A stretch of 64,000 nt of DNA from Enhygromyxa salina (lineage in GTDB: Bacteria > Myxococcota_A > Polyangia > Nannocystales > Nannocystaceae). Under the pieces are notes generated by a model. That model was not told the DNA's origin. It saw only the letters and a list, made by a program, of their open reading frames with translations, and made no database searches. The translations under genes and the position numbers were made by a program. The DNA lies in NCBI RefSeq assembly GCF_000737335.2, contig NZ_JMCC02000058.1:20084-84083 (forward strand), given 5' to 3'. Positions 44,636-53,436 of the stretch are shown here, piece after piece; positions within the stretch are counted from its first letter, which is position 1; each line of letters opens with the position of its first letter.

Positions 44636-44651
44636 TGGCACGCTCCGTGCT
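44636..44651 (+). promoter_or_regulatory. Sigma54 (-24/-12) promoter of the kinase cluster
   Basis: TGGCACG at 44636-44642, four bases, then GTGCT at 44647-44651. The invariant GG and GC have the required ten-base spacing, and only one base differs from the TGGCACG-N4-TTGCW consensus. The expected start of transcription near 44661 leaves a leader of about 20 bases before the ATG at 44683. Confidence 0.65.
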
Positions 44652-44682
44652 AGGTCGCCGTGGTAGCTTTCGAGCAAGAGCG

Positions 44683-46605
44683 ATGAGAGACAAGTCCGGC
44701 AAATACCTCCTCACGACACGGATCGGCGCCGGCGGCATGGGTCAGGTCTGGAGCGCGATCAAGCGGAGCGACGACGGGCTGCAGATGCCGTGTGCGATCA
44801 AGGTGCTGCACCCCGCGCTGGCCATGACCAACGAGGACCGCGAGCGCTTCTTCGGCGAGGCACGGATCGCCGCCCAGCTCGACCACGGGCGCATCGTCAA
44901 GGTCGTTGACACGAGCGAAGTGCAGGGCTCGCCGTGCTTGGTGATGGAGTGGGTCGACGGGGTCAACCTCCGCAACCTGATCGATCGGGCCGAGAAGGCC
45001 GGGACCCGCCGGCTGGGGGTCGACATCTCGCTGTACATCGTCGGTGAGATCCTCTCGGCCCTCGAGTATGCCCACGGCCGCACCGTCGCGGGCGAGCACG
45101 CAGGGGTCGTGCACTACGACGTCACCCCGGGCAACATCCTGGTCTCGTCCAGCGGCGAGGTGAAGCTGACAGACTTCGGGATCGCACGCTTCGCCAAGAC
45201 CTCCGAAGCCACGATGTCACGCTCGATCGGGACCCCGCGCTACATGTCACCCGAGCAGATGACCGGCCGGGTTCGCATGCAGTCCGACATCTACAGCCTT
45301 GGCGTCGTGTTGCACGAGTTGCTGGAGGGCGAGCGGTTCCTTGGCAACTGCACGGTGGCGGAATTTCAGTCGAGCGTGCTGGGTGGGCACATCCCGGACC
45401 TGACCGTGCCAGACATCCCCGCGTGGGTCGATCAGCTGCGGCGGCGCATGCTGGGGACCCGGCCAGAGGATCGCCCCTCGGCAGGTGACGCGCACTGGAT
45501 GATCGTTCAGAACACCGCCCGCTATCAGATCGCCGCGCGCGAGCTCAAGGTCTTCTACAATCGCATGATCGGGCGGCCGCGCTCGGGCTTCACCGAGCTG
45601 ATCGAGCTGCACAAAGACGATCAGAGCCTGCCCGCGTCGCTGTTCAACCAGAGCGACTCACAGCCGCTCGCTGTCGATCCGGACGCCCGCACCAGCGCCG
45701 AGCCCTCTGGCCCCCAGACCTCTGGCCCCCAAGCCGTCGAACCCATGCAGCTGCGGCGGGCAAGCGTGGACGCTGCAGATCAGCTTGGTGACTACGCAAC
45801 CAGCGAGCGCACGAACACCAGTGCGGCATCCGTTCCCATCAATGAGGCGGTGTGCGAGCCAACGCTCAGGCTGCCGACCCCCACGGGTCTGGCCGCAGCA
45901 GAAATGATCGTCACCGAGGCAGATCATCCGTGGCCCGCGCCACCGACCAAGCCCGCGCCCGCGGGGCTCGTCTTGCCCAGGGCGCTGATCATCGGGGCGG
46001 TCTGCATGGCCGTGTTCTCGGGGGTGTTGTTCGTTTGGGCGGCTGTCTCGATCATCCGTCGCCCGGCAGCCGCCGATGTTTCGGCCCCGGATCCGGCGGC
46101 TGTGGCGTCGAAGCAGCGACCAACGGACCGCAAGCTCGAGTCCGCGAAGCCGGCCGTCGAGCAAGAGCCCACTCCCCCACCGGTCGAGCCCATTCCTGCG
46201 CCCGAGTTCGAGCCGTCCATACCCGATCCGGCGCTCGATCCACCCGAGCCCGAACCCGAACCCGAACCAACCCCGACGGCCGAGGCCGAGCCCAAGCCCG
46301 AGCCCAAGCCCAAACCGACAAAGCCCAAGCCCAAGCCAGCCGTGGAGGTGACGTTCGTGATCAGCGGCGCGACGAAGGCCGAGCTCGAGGTCGGCAAGCG
46401 CAGCATCGCCTATAAGTCCTTCGCCCTGACCACGCTCAGGCCTGGCAACTACCCCGTTCGCTGGCGCGAGACCCCAAGCGAAGCGTGGAACGCCGCCGGC
46501 ACCCTGCGGATCGACAGCGACCTCGCGTCGGGCACCTTCTACGATGTCAAGCTCACCAAGACCACGCTCAAGGCGACCAAGGGCGCGAAAGGATCTGCCA
46601 AGTGA
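44683..46605 (+). CDS. Transmembrane Ser/Thr protein kinase with PEGA-like C-terminal domain and HYD catalytic loop (K3)
   Basis: 640 residues. The kinase domain begins KYLLTTRIGAGGMGQVW, with the ATP lysine at about 40 (CAIKVL) and an intact DFG (LTDFGIARF, about 165). The catalytic loop reads HYDVTPGN at about 143, so the Arg before the catalytic Asp is Tyr. Such non-RD kinases need no activation-loop phosphate in other systems. A long cytoplasmic linker leads to one membrane helix (about 434-456), then Pro-Glu and Pro-Lys repeats and a C-terminal domain (FVISGATKAELEVGKR, TLRPGNYPVRWRE) related to that of K1 and K2. First gene of the cluster; its stop overlaps the next start (GTGA). The ATG at 44683 fits the sigma54-type promoter. 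Confidence 0.88.
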   Translation: MRDKSGKYLLTTRIGAGGMGQVWSAIKRSDDGLQMPCAIKVLHPALAMTNEDRERFFGEARIAAQLDHGRIVKVVDTSEVQGSPCLVMEWVDGVNLRNLIDRAEKAGTRRLGVDISLYIVGEILSALEYAHGRTVAGEHAGVVHYDVTPGNILVSSSGEVKLTDFGIARFAKTSEATMSRSIGTPRYMSPEQMTGRVRMQSDIYSLGVVLHELLEGERFLGNCTVAEFQSSVLGGHIPDLTVPDIPAWVDQLRRRMLGTRPEDRPSAGDAHWMIVQNTARYQIAARELKVFYNRMIGRPRSGFTELIELHKDDQSLPASLFNQSDSQPLAVDPDARTSAEPSGPQTSGPQAVEPMQLRRASVDAADQLGDYATSERTNTSAASVPINEAVCEPTLRLPTPTGLAAAEMIVTEADHPWPAPPTKPAPAGLVLPRALIIGAVCMAVFSGVLFVWAAVSIIRRPAAADVSAPDPAAVASKQRPTDRKLESAKPAVEQEPTPPPVEPIPAPEFEPSIPDPALDPPEPEPEPEPTPTAEAEPKPEPKPKPTKPKPKPAVEVTFVISGATKAELEVGKRSIAYKSFALTTLRPGNYPVRWRETPSEAWNAAGTLRIDSDLASGTFYDVKLTKTTLKATKGAKGSAK

Positions 46606-49331
46606 AGGCGCCTGAGCTCGAAGCCCCCAGCACGGGCGAGGTCGTGGGTGACGGTCGCTTCGAGCTGCTGTCAAACCTTGGCGAGGGGGGGACGAGCGTG
46701 GTCTACCGCGCGCACGATTGCAGGCTGGGCGTCGAGGTCGCGCTCAAGCTGCTGTTGCCGCGCTACGTCGGCCGGCCCGAGCGAGAGCAGCGCCTGATCA
46801 ACGAGGCAGAATACCTGCGCCGGCTCCGAGGGCACCCACACATCGTCGAGTTCGTCGACGCCGGCCGGCTCGAGGATCGCGGCCGTTGGCCATGGCTGGC
46901 CACGGAAGTGCTCACCGGTCAGCCGCTCGACATGGTCTTCGTCCGCGGAACGCTGGAGATCGCGAGGATCGTCGAGGTCGCCAAACAGATCGCGGCGGGC
47001 CTGCACGCTTGCCACACGGCCGGCGTCGTTCACCGCGACGCGACGCCAAGCAACGTGTTCACGCTCGACGACGCGTCGGGCACCATCAAGCTGTTCGACT
47101 TCAGCCACGCCGCGGATCTGTGCGCGCCGCAGCTGGCCGTGGGCGCTCCCGGCCGGCTCACTGGAGTCCACGATGTTCCTGGCACGCTCGGCTACATGGG
47201 CCCCGAGCAGGTTCGGCAGGAGGCTGCGGATCCAAGCATGGACGCGTTCGGGTTTGGGGTGCTGCTGTTCGAGCTGGTCACGCGTCAGAATCCCTATGCG
47301 CACATCCAGGATCGCGGCGCGTACATCCAGGGACAGCGCGAGGGCAAGCTCGAGGCGCCGCGGCTGCACGCGTGGGCCTATGGCGCGCCCGAAGAGCTCG
47401 GCGAGCTGGTCCACGACTGTACGAAGCGGCTTGGCGCCGAGCGGCCAACGATGGAGCAGATCATCGAGCGGCTGGGGTCGATCGATCCCACGGCCGTCGC
47501 CACGGGTACCACGCCAACACCAACGCCGGTGCTGGTGCCGGATCCGACCGTGAAGATGGATCTGAGGCCAGCCCCCGAGCCGCCCGACCCGACCGCGTGG
47601 CGGTCCGCTCCGCCCGGGGCCGACGCGACCGTGAACATGCAGCCGTGGCCCGCTCCCGACCCGGGTCCAGACGCGACCGCGGACATGCAGCCGTGGCACG
47701 CTCCCCAACTGGGATCCCACGCGAGCATGAAGGTCCACGCTCCCGAGCACGGGCCCGACACCACCGCGAAGGTCCAGCTTCCGCTGGCTTCCCAACCGGG
47801 GGCCGACGCGACCGCGAAGGTCCAGCTCTGGCCCGCTCCCCAATCAGGGCTCGACGCGACCGCGAAGGTCCAGCTTCGGCCCGAGCCGGGACCCGACACC
47901 ACCGCGAAGCTCCAGCTTCGGCCCGAGCCAGGACCCGACACCACCGCGAAGGTCCAGCTTCGGCCCGAGCCAGGATCCGACGCCACCGCGAGGGTCCAGC
48001 TTCGGCCCGAGCCAGGGCCCGACGCCACCGCGAAGGTTCAGCTCCGGCCCGAGCCAGGACCCGACGCCACCGCGAAGGTCCAGCTTCGGCCCGAGCCAGG
48101 GCCCGACGCCACCGCGAAGGTCCAGCTTCGGCCCGAGCCAGGGCCCGACACCACCGCGAAGGTTCAGCTCCGGCCCGAGCCAGGACCCGACGCCACCGCG
48201 AAGGTCCAGCTTCGGCCCGAGCCAGGGCCCGACGCCACCGCGAAGGTCCAGCTTCGGCCCGAGCCAGGGCCCGACACCACCGCGAAGGTCCAGCTTCGGC
48301 CCGAGCCAGGGCCCGACACCACCGCGAAGGTTCAGCTCCGGCCCGAGCCAGGACCCGACGCCACCGCGAAGGTTCAGCTCCGGCCCGAGCCAGGACCCGA
48401 CGCGACGCAAGAGATGGATCCGGGGCCGACCGCGGATCCAGTCCCCGACACCACAGTCAAGGTCGCGTCGCTCGAGCCCCGCTTGCAGCGAAAAGCTGCC
48501 GCGATCGGAGCCTGGGGTCCCCCGCCGTCGACACAGCCTGCAGTAGCCGAGCCGCTGCCGGCTCAGCCTGCGCAGCCGGTGGAGGACGTGACGGAGGTCG
48601 TCCAAGTGGCGAAAGCGGTCAACCGTCCGGCCTCCGAGTGGGCCTCCGAGCAGGATGACGACACCGCCCAGCTTGCATTCGCTCGGCCGCCACAACTGCG
48701 CCCCGCACCGGCCCCCGCGCCCAAGACCCAACCCGCGGTCGAGCCCGAGCCCGAGCCCGAGCCAACCCCCGACGCGCCACCGCTCAGCAATCGCCGCGCT
48801 GGGTTCTGGTGGGTCGTGATCGCGCTCCTGTTGGTTGGGGTCATCGCGTTCGTGGGCTGGCGATGGCTCCACGAGCCCCCCAGCGACGAACCGGCGCCAG
48901 CGCCAACCCAGACGAAACAGCGCGCGGAGCCGATCCCCGCTCCTGCTCCCGCTCCAGTCCCCCACCTCGAGCCGGTGCCCGAGGTCGAGCCCACGCCCGA
49001 TCCAGTCGTTCAGCCCAAACCCCAACCCAAGCCCAAGCCCAAGCCCGAACCAGAACCCACCCCAAAGCCCGAGCCCGACGCTTGCGAAGGTGTCGCGGAC
49101 CAGGCCCGCAAGGCGCTCGCCGATCGCAACTGGCGGCGCGCGCTCTCGCTGTCTGCGAACCGCAAGTGCTGGGCCTCCCAGGCCGAGCGCGCGGCCCTGC
49201 GTGTCGACGCGTTCTCGGAGCTTGGCGAGTGGACCAAGTGCGTCGAGGCGGGCTCGGGCTCGACGGACTCGAAGGTTCGCGCCAAGGTTGATGGTTGTCG
49301 CATGTTCGCAACCCCTGAGACGTCCCCATGA
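46602..49331 (+). CDS. Transmembrane Ser/Thr protein kinase with 14-residue T-A-K-V repeats (K4)
   Basis: 909 residues. The kinase domain (about 18-290) has a glycine loop GEGGTSVVY, ATP lysine in VALKLLL and catalytic loop HRDATPSN at about 145. The DFG is changed to D-F-S (LFDFSHAAD). Residues 425-606 hold 13 units of LRPEPGPD[A/T]TAKVQ, preceded by six to eight degenerate units with T-x-[K/N/D]-[V/M]. One membrane helix follows at about 735-754, then a Pro-Glu/Lys linker and a ~70-residue helical, TPR-like end with three cysteines (DACEGVADQARKALADRNW). The GTG start overlaps the K3 stop; the stop overlaps the next ATG. The repeats lie on the cytoplasmic side, where they could be phosphorylated. 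Confidence 0.87.
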   Translation: MKAPELEAPSTGEVVGDGRFELLSNLGEGGTSVVYRAHDCRLGVEVALKLLLPRYVGRPEREQRLINEAEYLRRLRGHPHIVEFVDAGRLEDRGRWPWLATEVLTGQPLDMVFVRGTLEIARIVEVAKQIAAGLHACHTAGVVHRDATPSNVFTLDDASGTIKLFDFSHAADLCAPQLAVGAPGRLTGVHDVPGTLGYMGPEQVRQEAADPSMDAFGFGVLLFELVTRQNPYAHIQDRGAYIQGQREGKLEAPRLHAWAYGAPEELGELVHDCTKRLGAERPTMEQIIERLGSIDPTAVATGTTPTPTPVLVPDPTVKMDLRPAPEPPDPTAWRSAPPGADATVNMQPWPAPDPGPDATADMQPWHAPQLGSHASMKVHAPEHGPDTTAKVQLPLASQPGADATAKVQLWPAPQSGLDATAKVQLRPEPGPDTTAKLQLRPEPGPDTTAKVQLRPEPGSDATARVQLRPEPGPDATAKVQLRPEPGPDATAKVQLRPEPGPDATAKVQLRPEPGPDTTAKVQLRPEPGPDATAKVQLRPEPGPDATAKVQLRPEPGPDTTAKVQLRPEPGPDTTAKVQLRPEPGPDATAKVQLRPEPGPDATQEMDPGPTADPVPDTTVKVASLEPRLQRKAAAIGAWGPPPSTQPAVAEPLPAQPAQPVEDVTEVVQVAKAVNRPASEWASEQDDDTAQLAFARPPQLRPAPAPAPKTQPAVEPEPEPEPTPDAPPLSNRRAGFWWVVIALLLVGVIAFVGWRWLHEPPSDEPAPAPTQTKQRAEPIPAPAPAPVPHLEPVPEVEPTPDPVVQPKPQPKPKPKPEPEPTPKPEPDACEGVADQARKALADRNWRRALSLSANRKCWASQAERAALRVDAFSELGEWTKCVEAGSGSTDSKVRAKVDGCRMFATPETSP
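47874..48419 (+). repeat. 42-bp tandem repeat array, 13 units
   Basis: Units of 42 bases begin CT[T/C]CGGCCCGAGCCAGG and encode 14 residues each; thirteen fit exactly from 47874 to 48419. Units differ at a few positions, mainly GCC/ACC in the [A/T]T position and synonymous changes, and recur in blocks, which points to expansion by recombination. Confidence 0.9.
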
Positions 49332-50170
49332 AAAAGCCGCTCATTGCTCTCTCTCTCAGCGTGCTGGCCGTGTTCGGCTGGACCCACCCGATCGCCCACG
49401 CGGCTCCGCCTGCTGCGTCACAGACGTCGGCTGACCCGATCGCGCTCGCGGTCGATGTCTCTGAGCTGCCGGAGGCCGAGCGTGGTGTGGGGCCGGTGCT
49501 GCTTGGCCAATTGCGCACGCTCGTCGAAGCTGGCGGGTTCGAGATCACAGAAGACCCCGCCGCGGCGATGGTGCTTCAGGTTCGGGTTCGGATCCTGGAA
49601 GCTGGGGATCGCAACTATGGGATCCACTTCGAGTTCGTTGACGGTGGGTCTGTCGTGCCCGCGGCGGAGTGGACCGATTGTGTGTTTTGTACCGAGGCGA
49701 GGATGCTGCAAAAGCTCGAGTCGAAGCAGGCGGAGCTGCTTGCGTCGATCGAGGCGCGACAGCAAGTGCCCGCGGAGACGGATGACGGCGGCGACGGTGG
49801 CGATAGCGACAGTGAGGACGACGGCGGGGCCGCGCCGTTGCCGAAGCCGATTGGGCCGATCGGCATCGCGGGGGCTGCGGTCTCCGTGGTGGGGTTGGGC
49901 GCGATCGTCTGGGGTGCGGTCGAGGTCTCGCGCGGGCGGGTTTACGAGCATCCGGCGGGGCTTTTCTATGAACGAACCAGCGTCAACCATGCCCCTCGCG
50001 GGTACGTGCTGGTTGGCGTCGGGGCTGCCGTCGCTACAGCCGGCCTCGTGATGCTCGGCGTCGACATGGGCCGCCGGGCCAAACAGCGCAAACACGGGCG
50101 ATCGCAAGCCCTCATTGTTCCCACGTTCTCCCCCACCGGCCTCGGCCTTGGGATCTCCGGTAGCTTCTAG
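49328..50170 (+). CDS. Exported protein with CxxC motif and two-helix membrane hairpin
   Basis: 280 residues. A signal peptide (ALSLSVLAVFGWTHPIAHA) leads to an alpha/beta domain (VGPVLLGQLRTLVEAGGF, AAMVLQVRVRILEAG, IHFEFVDGG), then C-V-F-C and a helix. An acidic Asp/Gly linker is followed by two Gly/Ala-rich membrane helices (about 178-200 and 219-240). The chain ends GLGISGSF. The paralogue at 54950 has the same order and its own C-x-x-C, at the other end of the lipoprotein genes. The ATG overlaps the K4 stop by 4 bases (ATGA), so translation is coupled to the kinases. Function unknown. Confidence 0.72.
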   Translation: MKKPLIALSLSVLAVFGWTHPIAHAAPPAASQTSADPIALAVDVSELPEAERGVGPVLLGQLRTLVEAGGFEITEDPAAAMVLQVRVRILEAGDRNYGIHFEFVDGGSVVPAAEWTDCVFCTEARMLQKLESKQAELLASIEARQQVPAETDDGGDGGDSDSEDDGGAAPLPKPIGPIGIAGAAVSVVGLGAIVWGAVEVSRGRVYEHPAGLFYERTSVNHAPRGYVLVGVGAAVATAGLVMLGVDMGRRAKQRKHGRSQALIVPTFSPTGLGLGISGSF

Positions 50171-50186
50171 GCAAAGGATCACGACA

Positions 50187-51716
50187 ATGCAAAAATCTCT
50201 CATCATTCTCAGCGCTGGCTTCATCGTGGGCTTGAGCATCTCCGCATGTGGAACAACTACCGAACCTGATCCAGATCACTGCGCCCGAGCCGACGGTGCT
50301 GCAACCTGTGCAGAGCGGTACGATGGCGAACGCCCGTATTGCACAACCCCCGAGTGTGATCCGAGCGGCGAGGGGTTCAGTGGGTGTGTGGAGGAGGAGC
50401 CCACCGAGGAGTGCAACTACGCCTGTGGCGGGGATCAGAACATCCTCGAGGACGACAGCTGCGTGGTCGCTGGCGACGGCGACGGTGACCCCACTGGCGA
50501 CGGCGATGGCGACGGCGATGGCGATGGCGATGGCGACGGCGACACCGCGTGCATGGGGCCTGCCGACTGCGCCGACTCGATGATGCCGTTTTGCGACCTC
50601 GACAGCGGTATGTGCGTGGACTGCGACGGCACCGCCGATGGGGACACTTCGTGCGCCGAGTTGGACCCGAGCACGCCTGTGTGTGAGGCCGGGCTGTGCG
50701 TCGCGTGTGCGGCTGAGAAAGAGGATGCCTGCGTCGGGACCACGCCTATTTGTGACGTCGAGGCCAACACTTGCGTTGGGTGCTCCTCCCACGAGCAGTG
50801 CAATGACAGCGCGTGCAACTTGGCGGCGGGGAACTGCATGGACCCCGCGAACACCGTGCACGTCAATGGTAGCGGCAACTCCAACTGCGCCCCAGGTGGA
50901 GATGGTTCGGAGTCCACGCCATATTGCACGGTGAACCAAGCATTGACGGCGGTGGACTCGAATTCCCTCATCGTGCTCCATGAGGTCAATTCACCTCCGT
51001 TCATCTACCCCGACGATGCCATCACGTTGCAACTCAGTGTGGCCATATTCGCGGCGCCCGGTGAAAGCCCCGTTCTGCGAGGGACCTCCGGCGCAACTGC
51101 CCTGACCGTAGCGAACGCTGGCAACCTATTCATGCGAGGCGTCACCATCGCAAACACCGCAAACGGTGGCGTCGGCGTCGAGATCACCGGCGCCGCATGG
51201 ATCGAGCGTTCGAAGATCGTGAACAACGCTGGCGGCGGCATCGTCGTTGACGGCGGCGGGATGTTGGTGCTCGAGAACAGCTTCGTCGGCGGAGACCAGA
51301 GTGACAAAAACGCGATCTACGTCGCAGATGGCGCAGCAAACATTCTATACTCGACACTTGCGGCCGGCTTTGGAAGTGCGTCATCGCTATTTTGCGACGA
51401 TGGCCTGAGCACGACTGTACGCAACTCGTTGCTCGTGGCTCGGACGGGAGGTGACGAGCTAACTTGCCCAAGTGTCTCAATCATCAGCAGCGCCTTGGAA
51501 ATGGATGCACCTGAAAGCGTGTCCTTGGGAGACATGCCTGACACCAGCTGGTTCGTGGGCTACACAGATGGAGACTTCCGGCTGTCCGGCAGTCACCCCC
51601 CACTCATCAATACTGCCGCCACCTGGCAAACCGGCGACCCTGACACCGACATCGAACTTGATCCACGCCCAACGACCGACGGCACCCTCGACTTCGCGGG
51701 CGCCGACATTCCGTGA
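50187..51716 (+). CDS. Lipoprotein with Cys module, Gly-Asp linker and beta-helix domain (1 of 3)
   Basis: 509 residues. The signal segment ends in the lipobox SISAC. A ~55-residue Cys module (PDHCARADGAATCAERY, RPYCTTPECDPSGEGF, GCVEEEPTEECNYACGG) is shared with the next two lipoproteins. A Gly-Asp linker, a second Cys-rich region with about 14 cysteines (MCVDCDGTADGD, CVGCSSHEQC) and a right-handed beta-helix-like domain follow (TVANAGNLFMRGVTIAN, GVEITGAAWIERSKIVNN). Beta-helices of this kind bind or cleave polysaccharides, but no catalytic residues are recognised. An AAAGGA ribosome-binding site lies 8 bases before the ATG. The segment 50391-51293 is identical to 51970-52872. Confidence 0.75.
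   Translation: MQKSLIILSAGFIVGLSISACGTTTEPDPDHCARADGAATCAERYDGERPYCTTPECDPSGEGFSGCVEEEPTEECNYACGGDQNILEDDSCVVAGDGDGDPTGDGDGDGDGDGDGDGDTACMGPADCADSMMPFCDLDSGMCVDCDGTADGDTSCAELDPSTPVCEAGLCVACAAEKEDACVGTTPICDVEANTCVGCSSHEQCNDSACNLAAGNCMDPANTVHVNGSGNSNCAPGGDGSESTPYCTVNQALTAVDSNSLIVLHEVNSPPFIYPDDAITLQLSVAIFAAPGESPVLRGTSGATALTVANAGNLFMRGVTIANTANGGVGVEITGAAWIERSKIVNNAGGGIVVDGGGMLVLENSFVGGDQSDKNAIYVADGAANILYSTLAAGFGSASSLFCDDGLSTTVRNSLLVARTGGDELTCPSVSIISSALEMDAPESVSLGDMPDTSWFVGYTDGDFRLSGSHPPLINTAATWQTGDPDTDIELDPRPTTDGTLDFAGADIP
50391..51293 (+). repeat. 903-bp segment duplicated identically at 51970-52872 (copy 1)
   Basis: It runs from the end of the Cys module to within the beta-helix domain of the first lipoprotein. 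I found no difference from the second copy, and the first mismatches are at 50390/51969 and 51294/52873. Outside this block the two genes differ clearly. Confidence 0.8.
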
Positions 51717-51750
51717 CGGATCCGCGACCGCCCGCCACTACCCTCGCGTC

Positions 51751-53289
51751 ATGACCATACCCAAGTCAAAACTGGCTGCCTCGCTCGTCACCTCGTTCGT
51801 GGCGTTCGCCGCGGGCGTGGTGGTGGGCTGCGCGGACGTCGAGCCCAACCCCGATCATTGCACGCGAGCTGGCGGCGCGTCTCTCTGCGAGCAGCTCTAC
51901 GGGACCGAACGGCCGTATTGCACGACTCCCACGTGTAATCCAAGCGGCGAGGGGTTCAACGGGTGTGTCGAGGAGGAGCCCACCGAGGAGTGCAACTACG
52001 CCTGTGGCGGGGATCAGAACATCCTCGAGGACGACAGCTGCGTGGTCGCTGGCGACGGCGACGGTGACCCCACTGGCGACGGCGATGGCGACGGCGATGG
52101 CGATGGCGATGGCGACGGCGACACCGCGTGCATGGGGCCTGCCGACTGCGCCGACTCGATGATGCCGTTTTGCGACCTCGACAGCGGTATGTGCGTGGAC
52201 TGCGACGGCACCGCCGATGGGGACACTTCGTGCGCCGAGTTGGACCCGAGCACGCCTGTGTGTGAGGCCGGGCTGTGCGTCGCGTGTGCGGCTGAGAAAG
52301 AGGATGCCTGCGTCGGGACCACGCCTATTTGTGACGTCGAGGCCAACACTTGCGTTGGGTGCTCCTCCCACGAGCAGTGCAATGACAGCGCGTGCAACTT
52401 GGCGGCGGGGAACTGCATGGACCCCGCGAACACCGTGCACGTCAATGGTAGCGGCAACTCCAACTGCGCCCCAGGTGGAGATGGTTCGGAGTCCACGCCA
52501 TATTGCACGGTGAACCAAGCATTGACGGCGGTGGACTCGAATTCCCTCATCGTGCTCCATGAGGTCAATTCACCTCCGTTCATCTACCCCGACGATGCCA
52601 TCACGTTGCAACTCAGTGTGGCCATATTCGCGGCGCCCGGTGAAAGCCCCGTTCTGCGAGGGACCTCCGGCGCAACTGCCCTGACCGTAGCGAACGCTGG
52701 CAACCTATTCATGCGAGGCGTCACCATCGCAAACACCGCAAACGGTGGCGTCGGCGTCGAGATCACCGGCGCCGCATGGATCGAGCGTTCGAAGATCGTG
52801 AACAACGCTGGCGGCGGCATCGTCGTTGACGGCGGCGGGATGTTGGTGCTCGAGAACAGCTTCGTCGGCGGAAACCAAAATCAGCGTATCATCGACGTCA
52901 TCGATGGGGAGATTTCGATCGACTACAGTACAATTGGGTCAGGGTTCGGCAACACCTCCCGCGCGGTCGCCTGCGGAGTGGGCTCCGGTGCGAGTATCCG
53001 CAACAGTATTCTCGTGTCCTACAGTGCCCAACCCGAGTTGGAGTGCCAGAACGCTCAACTTGAGACGACGTTCACGGAGAGTGACTCCGGCATGATGTTC
53101 GATGACTTATCAGGCTGGTTTTCCGACTACGACAGCGGCAACTTTGCTCTGAACCCCGGCATGTACCCCGTCGAGATCGAGACCGCCGCCACCTCGCAAA
53201 CCGGCGACCCTGACACCGACATCGACGGCGACCCACGCCCAACGACCGACGGCGCCCCCGACTTCGCGGGCGCCGACGTAGCAAACTAG
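51751..53289 (+). CDS. Lipoprotein with Cys module, Gly-Asp linker and beta-helix domain (2 of 3)
   Basis: 512 residues, paralogue of the gene at 50187. The lipobox is VVGC. The N-terminal Cys module (PDHCTRAGGASLCEQLY, RPYCTTPTCNPSGEGF) has diverged from the first copy, then a ~300-residue core is identical, then the last ~135 residues diverge again (GNQNQRIIDVIDGEISIDY onward) but both end with QTGDPDTDI and a DPRPTTDG strand. The central block therefore looks homogenised by gene conversion or very recent duplication. The diverged C-terminal end of the beta-helix may provide different binding specificity. 34 bases after the previous gene, same strand. Confidence 0.75.
   Translation: MTIPKSKLAASLVTSFVAFAAGVVVGCADVEPNPDHCTRAGGASLCEQLYGTERPYCTTPTCNPSGEGFNGCVEEEPTEECNYACGGDQNILEDDSCVVAGDGDGDPTGDGDGDGDGDGDGDGDTACMGPADCADSMMPFCDLDSGMCVDCDGTADGDTSCAELDPSTPVCEAGLCVACAAEKEDACVGTTPICDVEANTCVGCSSHEQCNDSACNLAAGNCMDPANTVHVNGSGNSNCAPGGDGSESTPYCTVNQALTAVDSNSLIVLHEVNSPPFIYPDDAITLQLSVAIFAAPGESPVLRGTSGATALTVANAGNLFMRGVTIANTANGGVGVEITGAAWIERSKIVNNAGGGIVVDGGGMLVLENSFVGGNQNQRIIDVIDGEISIDYSTIGSGFGNTSRAVACGVGSGASIRNSILVSYSAQPELECQNAQLETTFTESDSGMMFDDLSGWFSDYDSGNFALNPGMYPVEIETAATSQTGDPDTDIDGDPRPTTDGAPDFAGADVAN
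51970..52872 (+). repeat. 903-bp segment duplicated identically at 50391-51293 (copy 2)
   Basis: Second copy of the identical block, offset 1579 bases from the first, in the second lipoprotein gene. Confidence 0.8.
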
Positions 53290-53436
53290 GCGCCGGATCC
53301 AGCCCAGCCCACCACAACCCGGAGCCCCCAACTTCGCGGCCCCAACCCAAACGAGCGGCGCCGCCCCCACCAGCCTCGAGCCCGCTCACCGCCGACGCAC
53401 TTCCATCCCCCACCCCCCGTGCGCCCCCCCAACGTC

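Noticed and set aside
47874..48419. Regular 42-bp repeats considered as a CRISPR array
   Set aside because: There are no unique spacers, the units are contiguous and in frame, and no cas genes are present.
46671..49025. Minus-strand frames across kinase K4, including a repetitive Gly/Leu frame
   Set aside because: The repetitive frame is the reverse complement of the 42-bp repeat; the plus-strand reading has a kinase domain, membrane helix and coupled start and stop.
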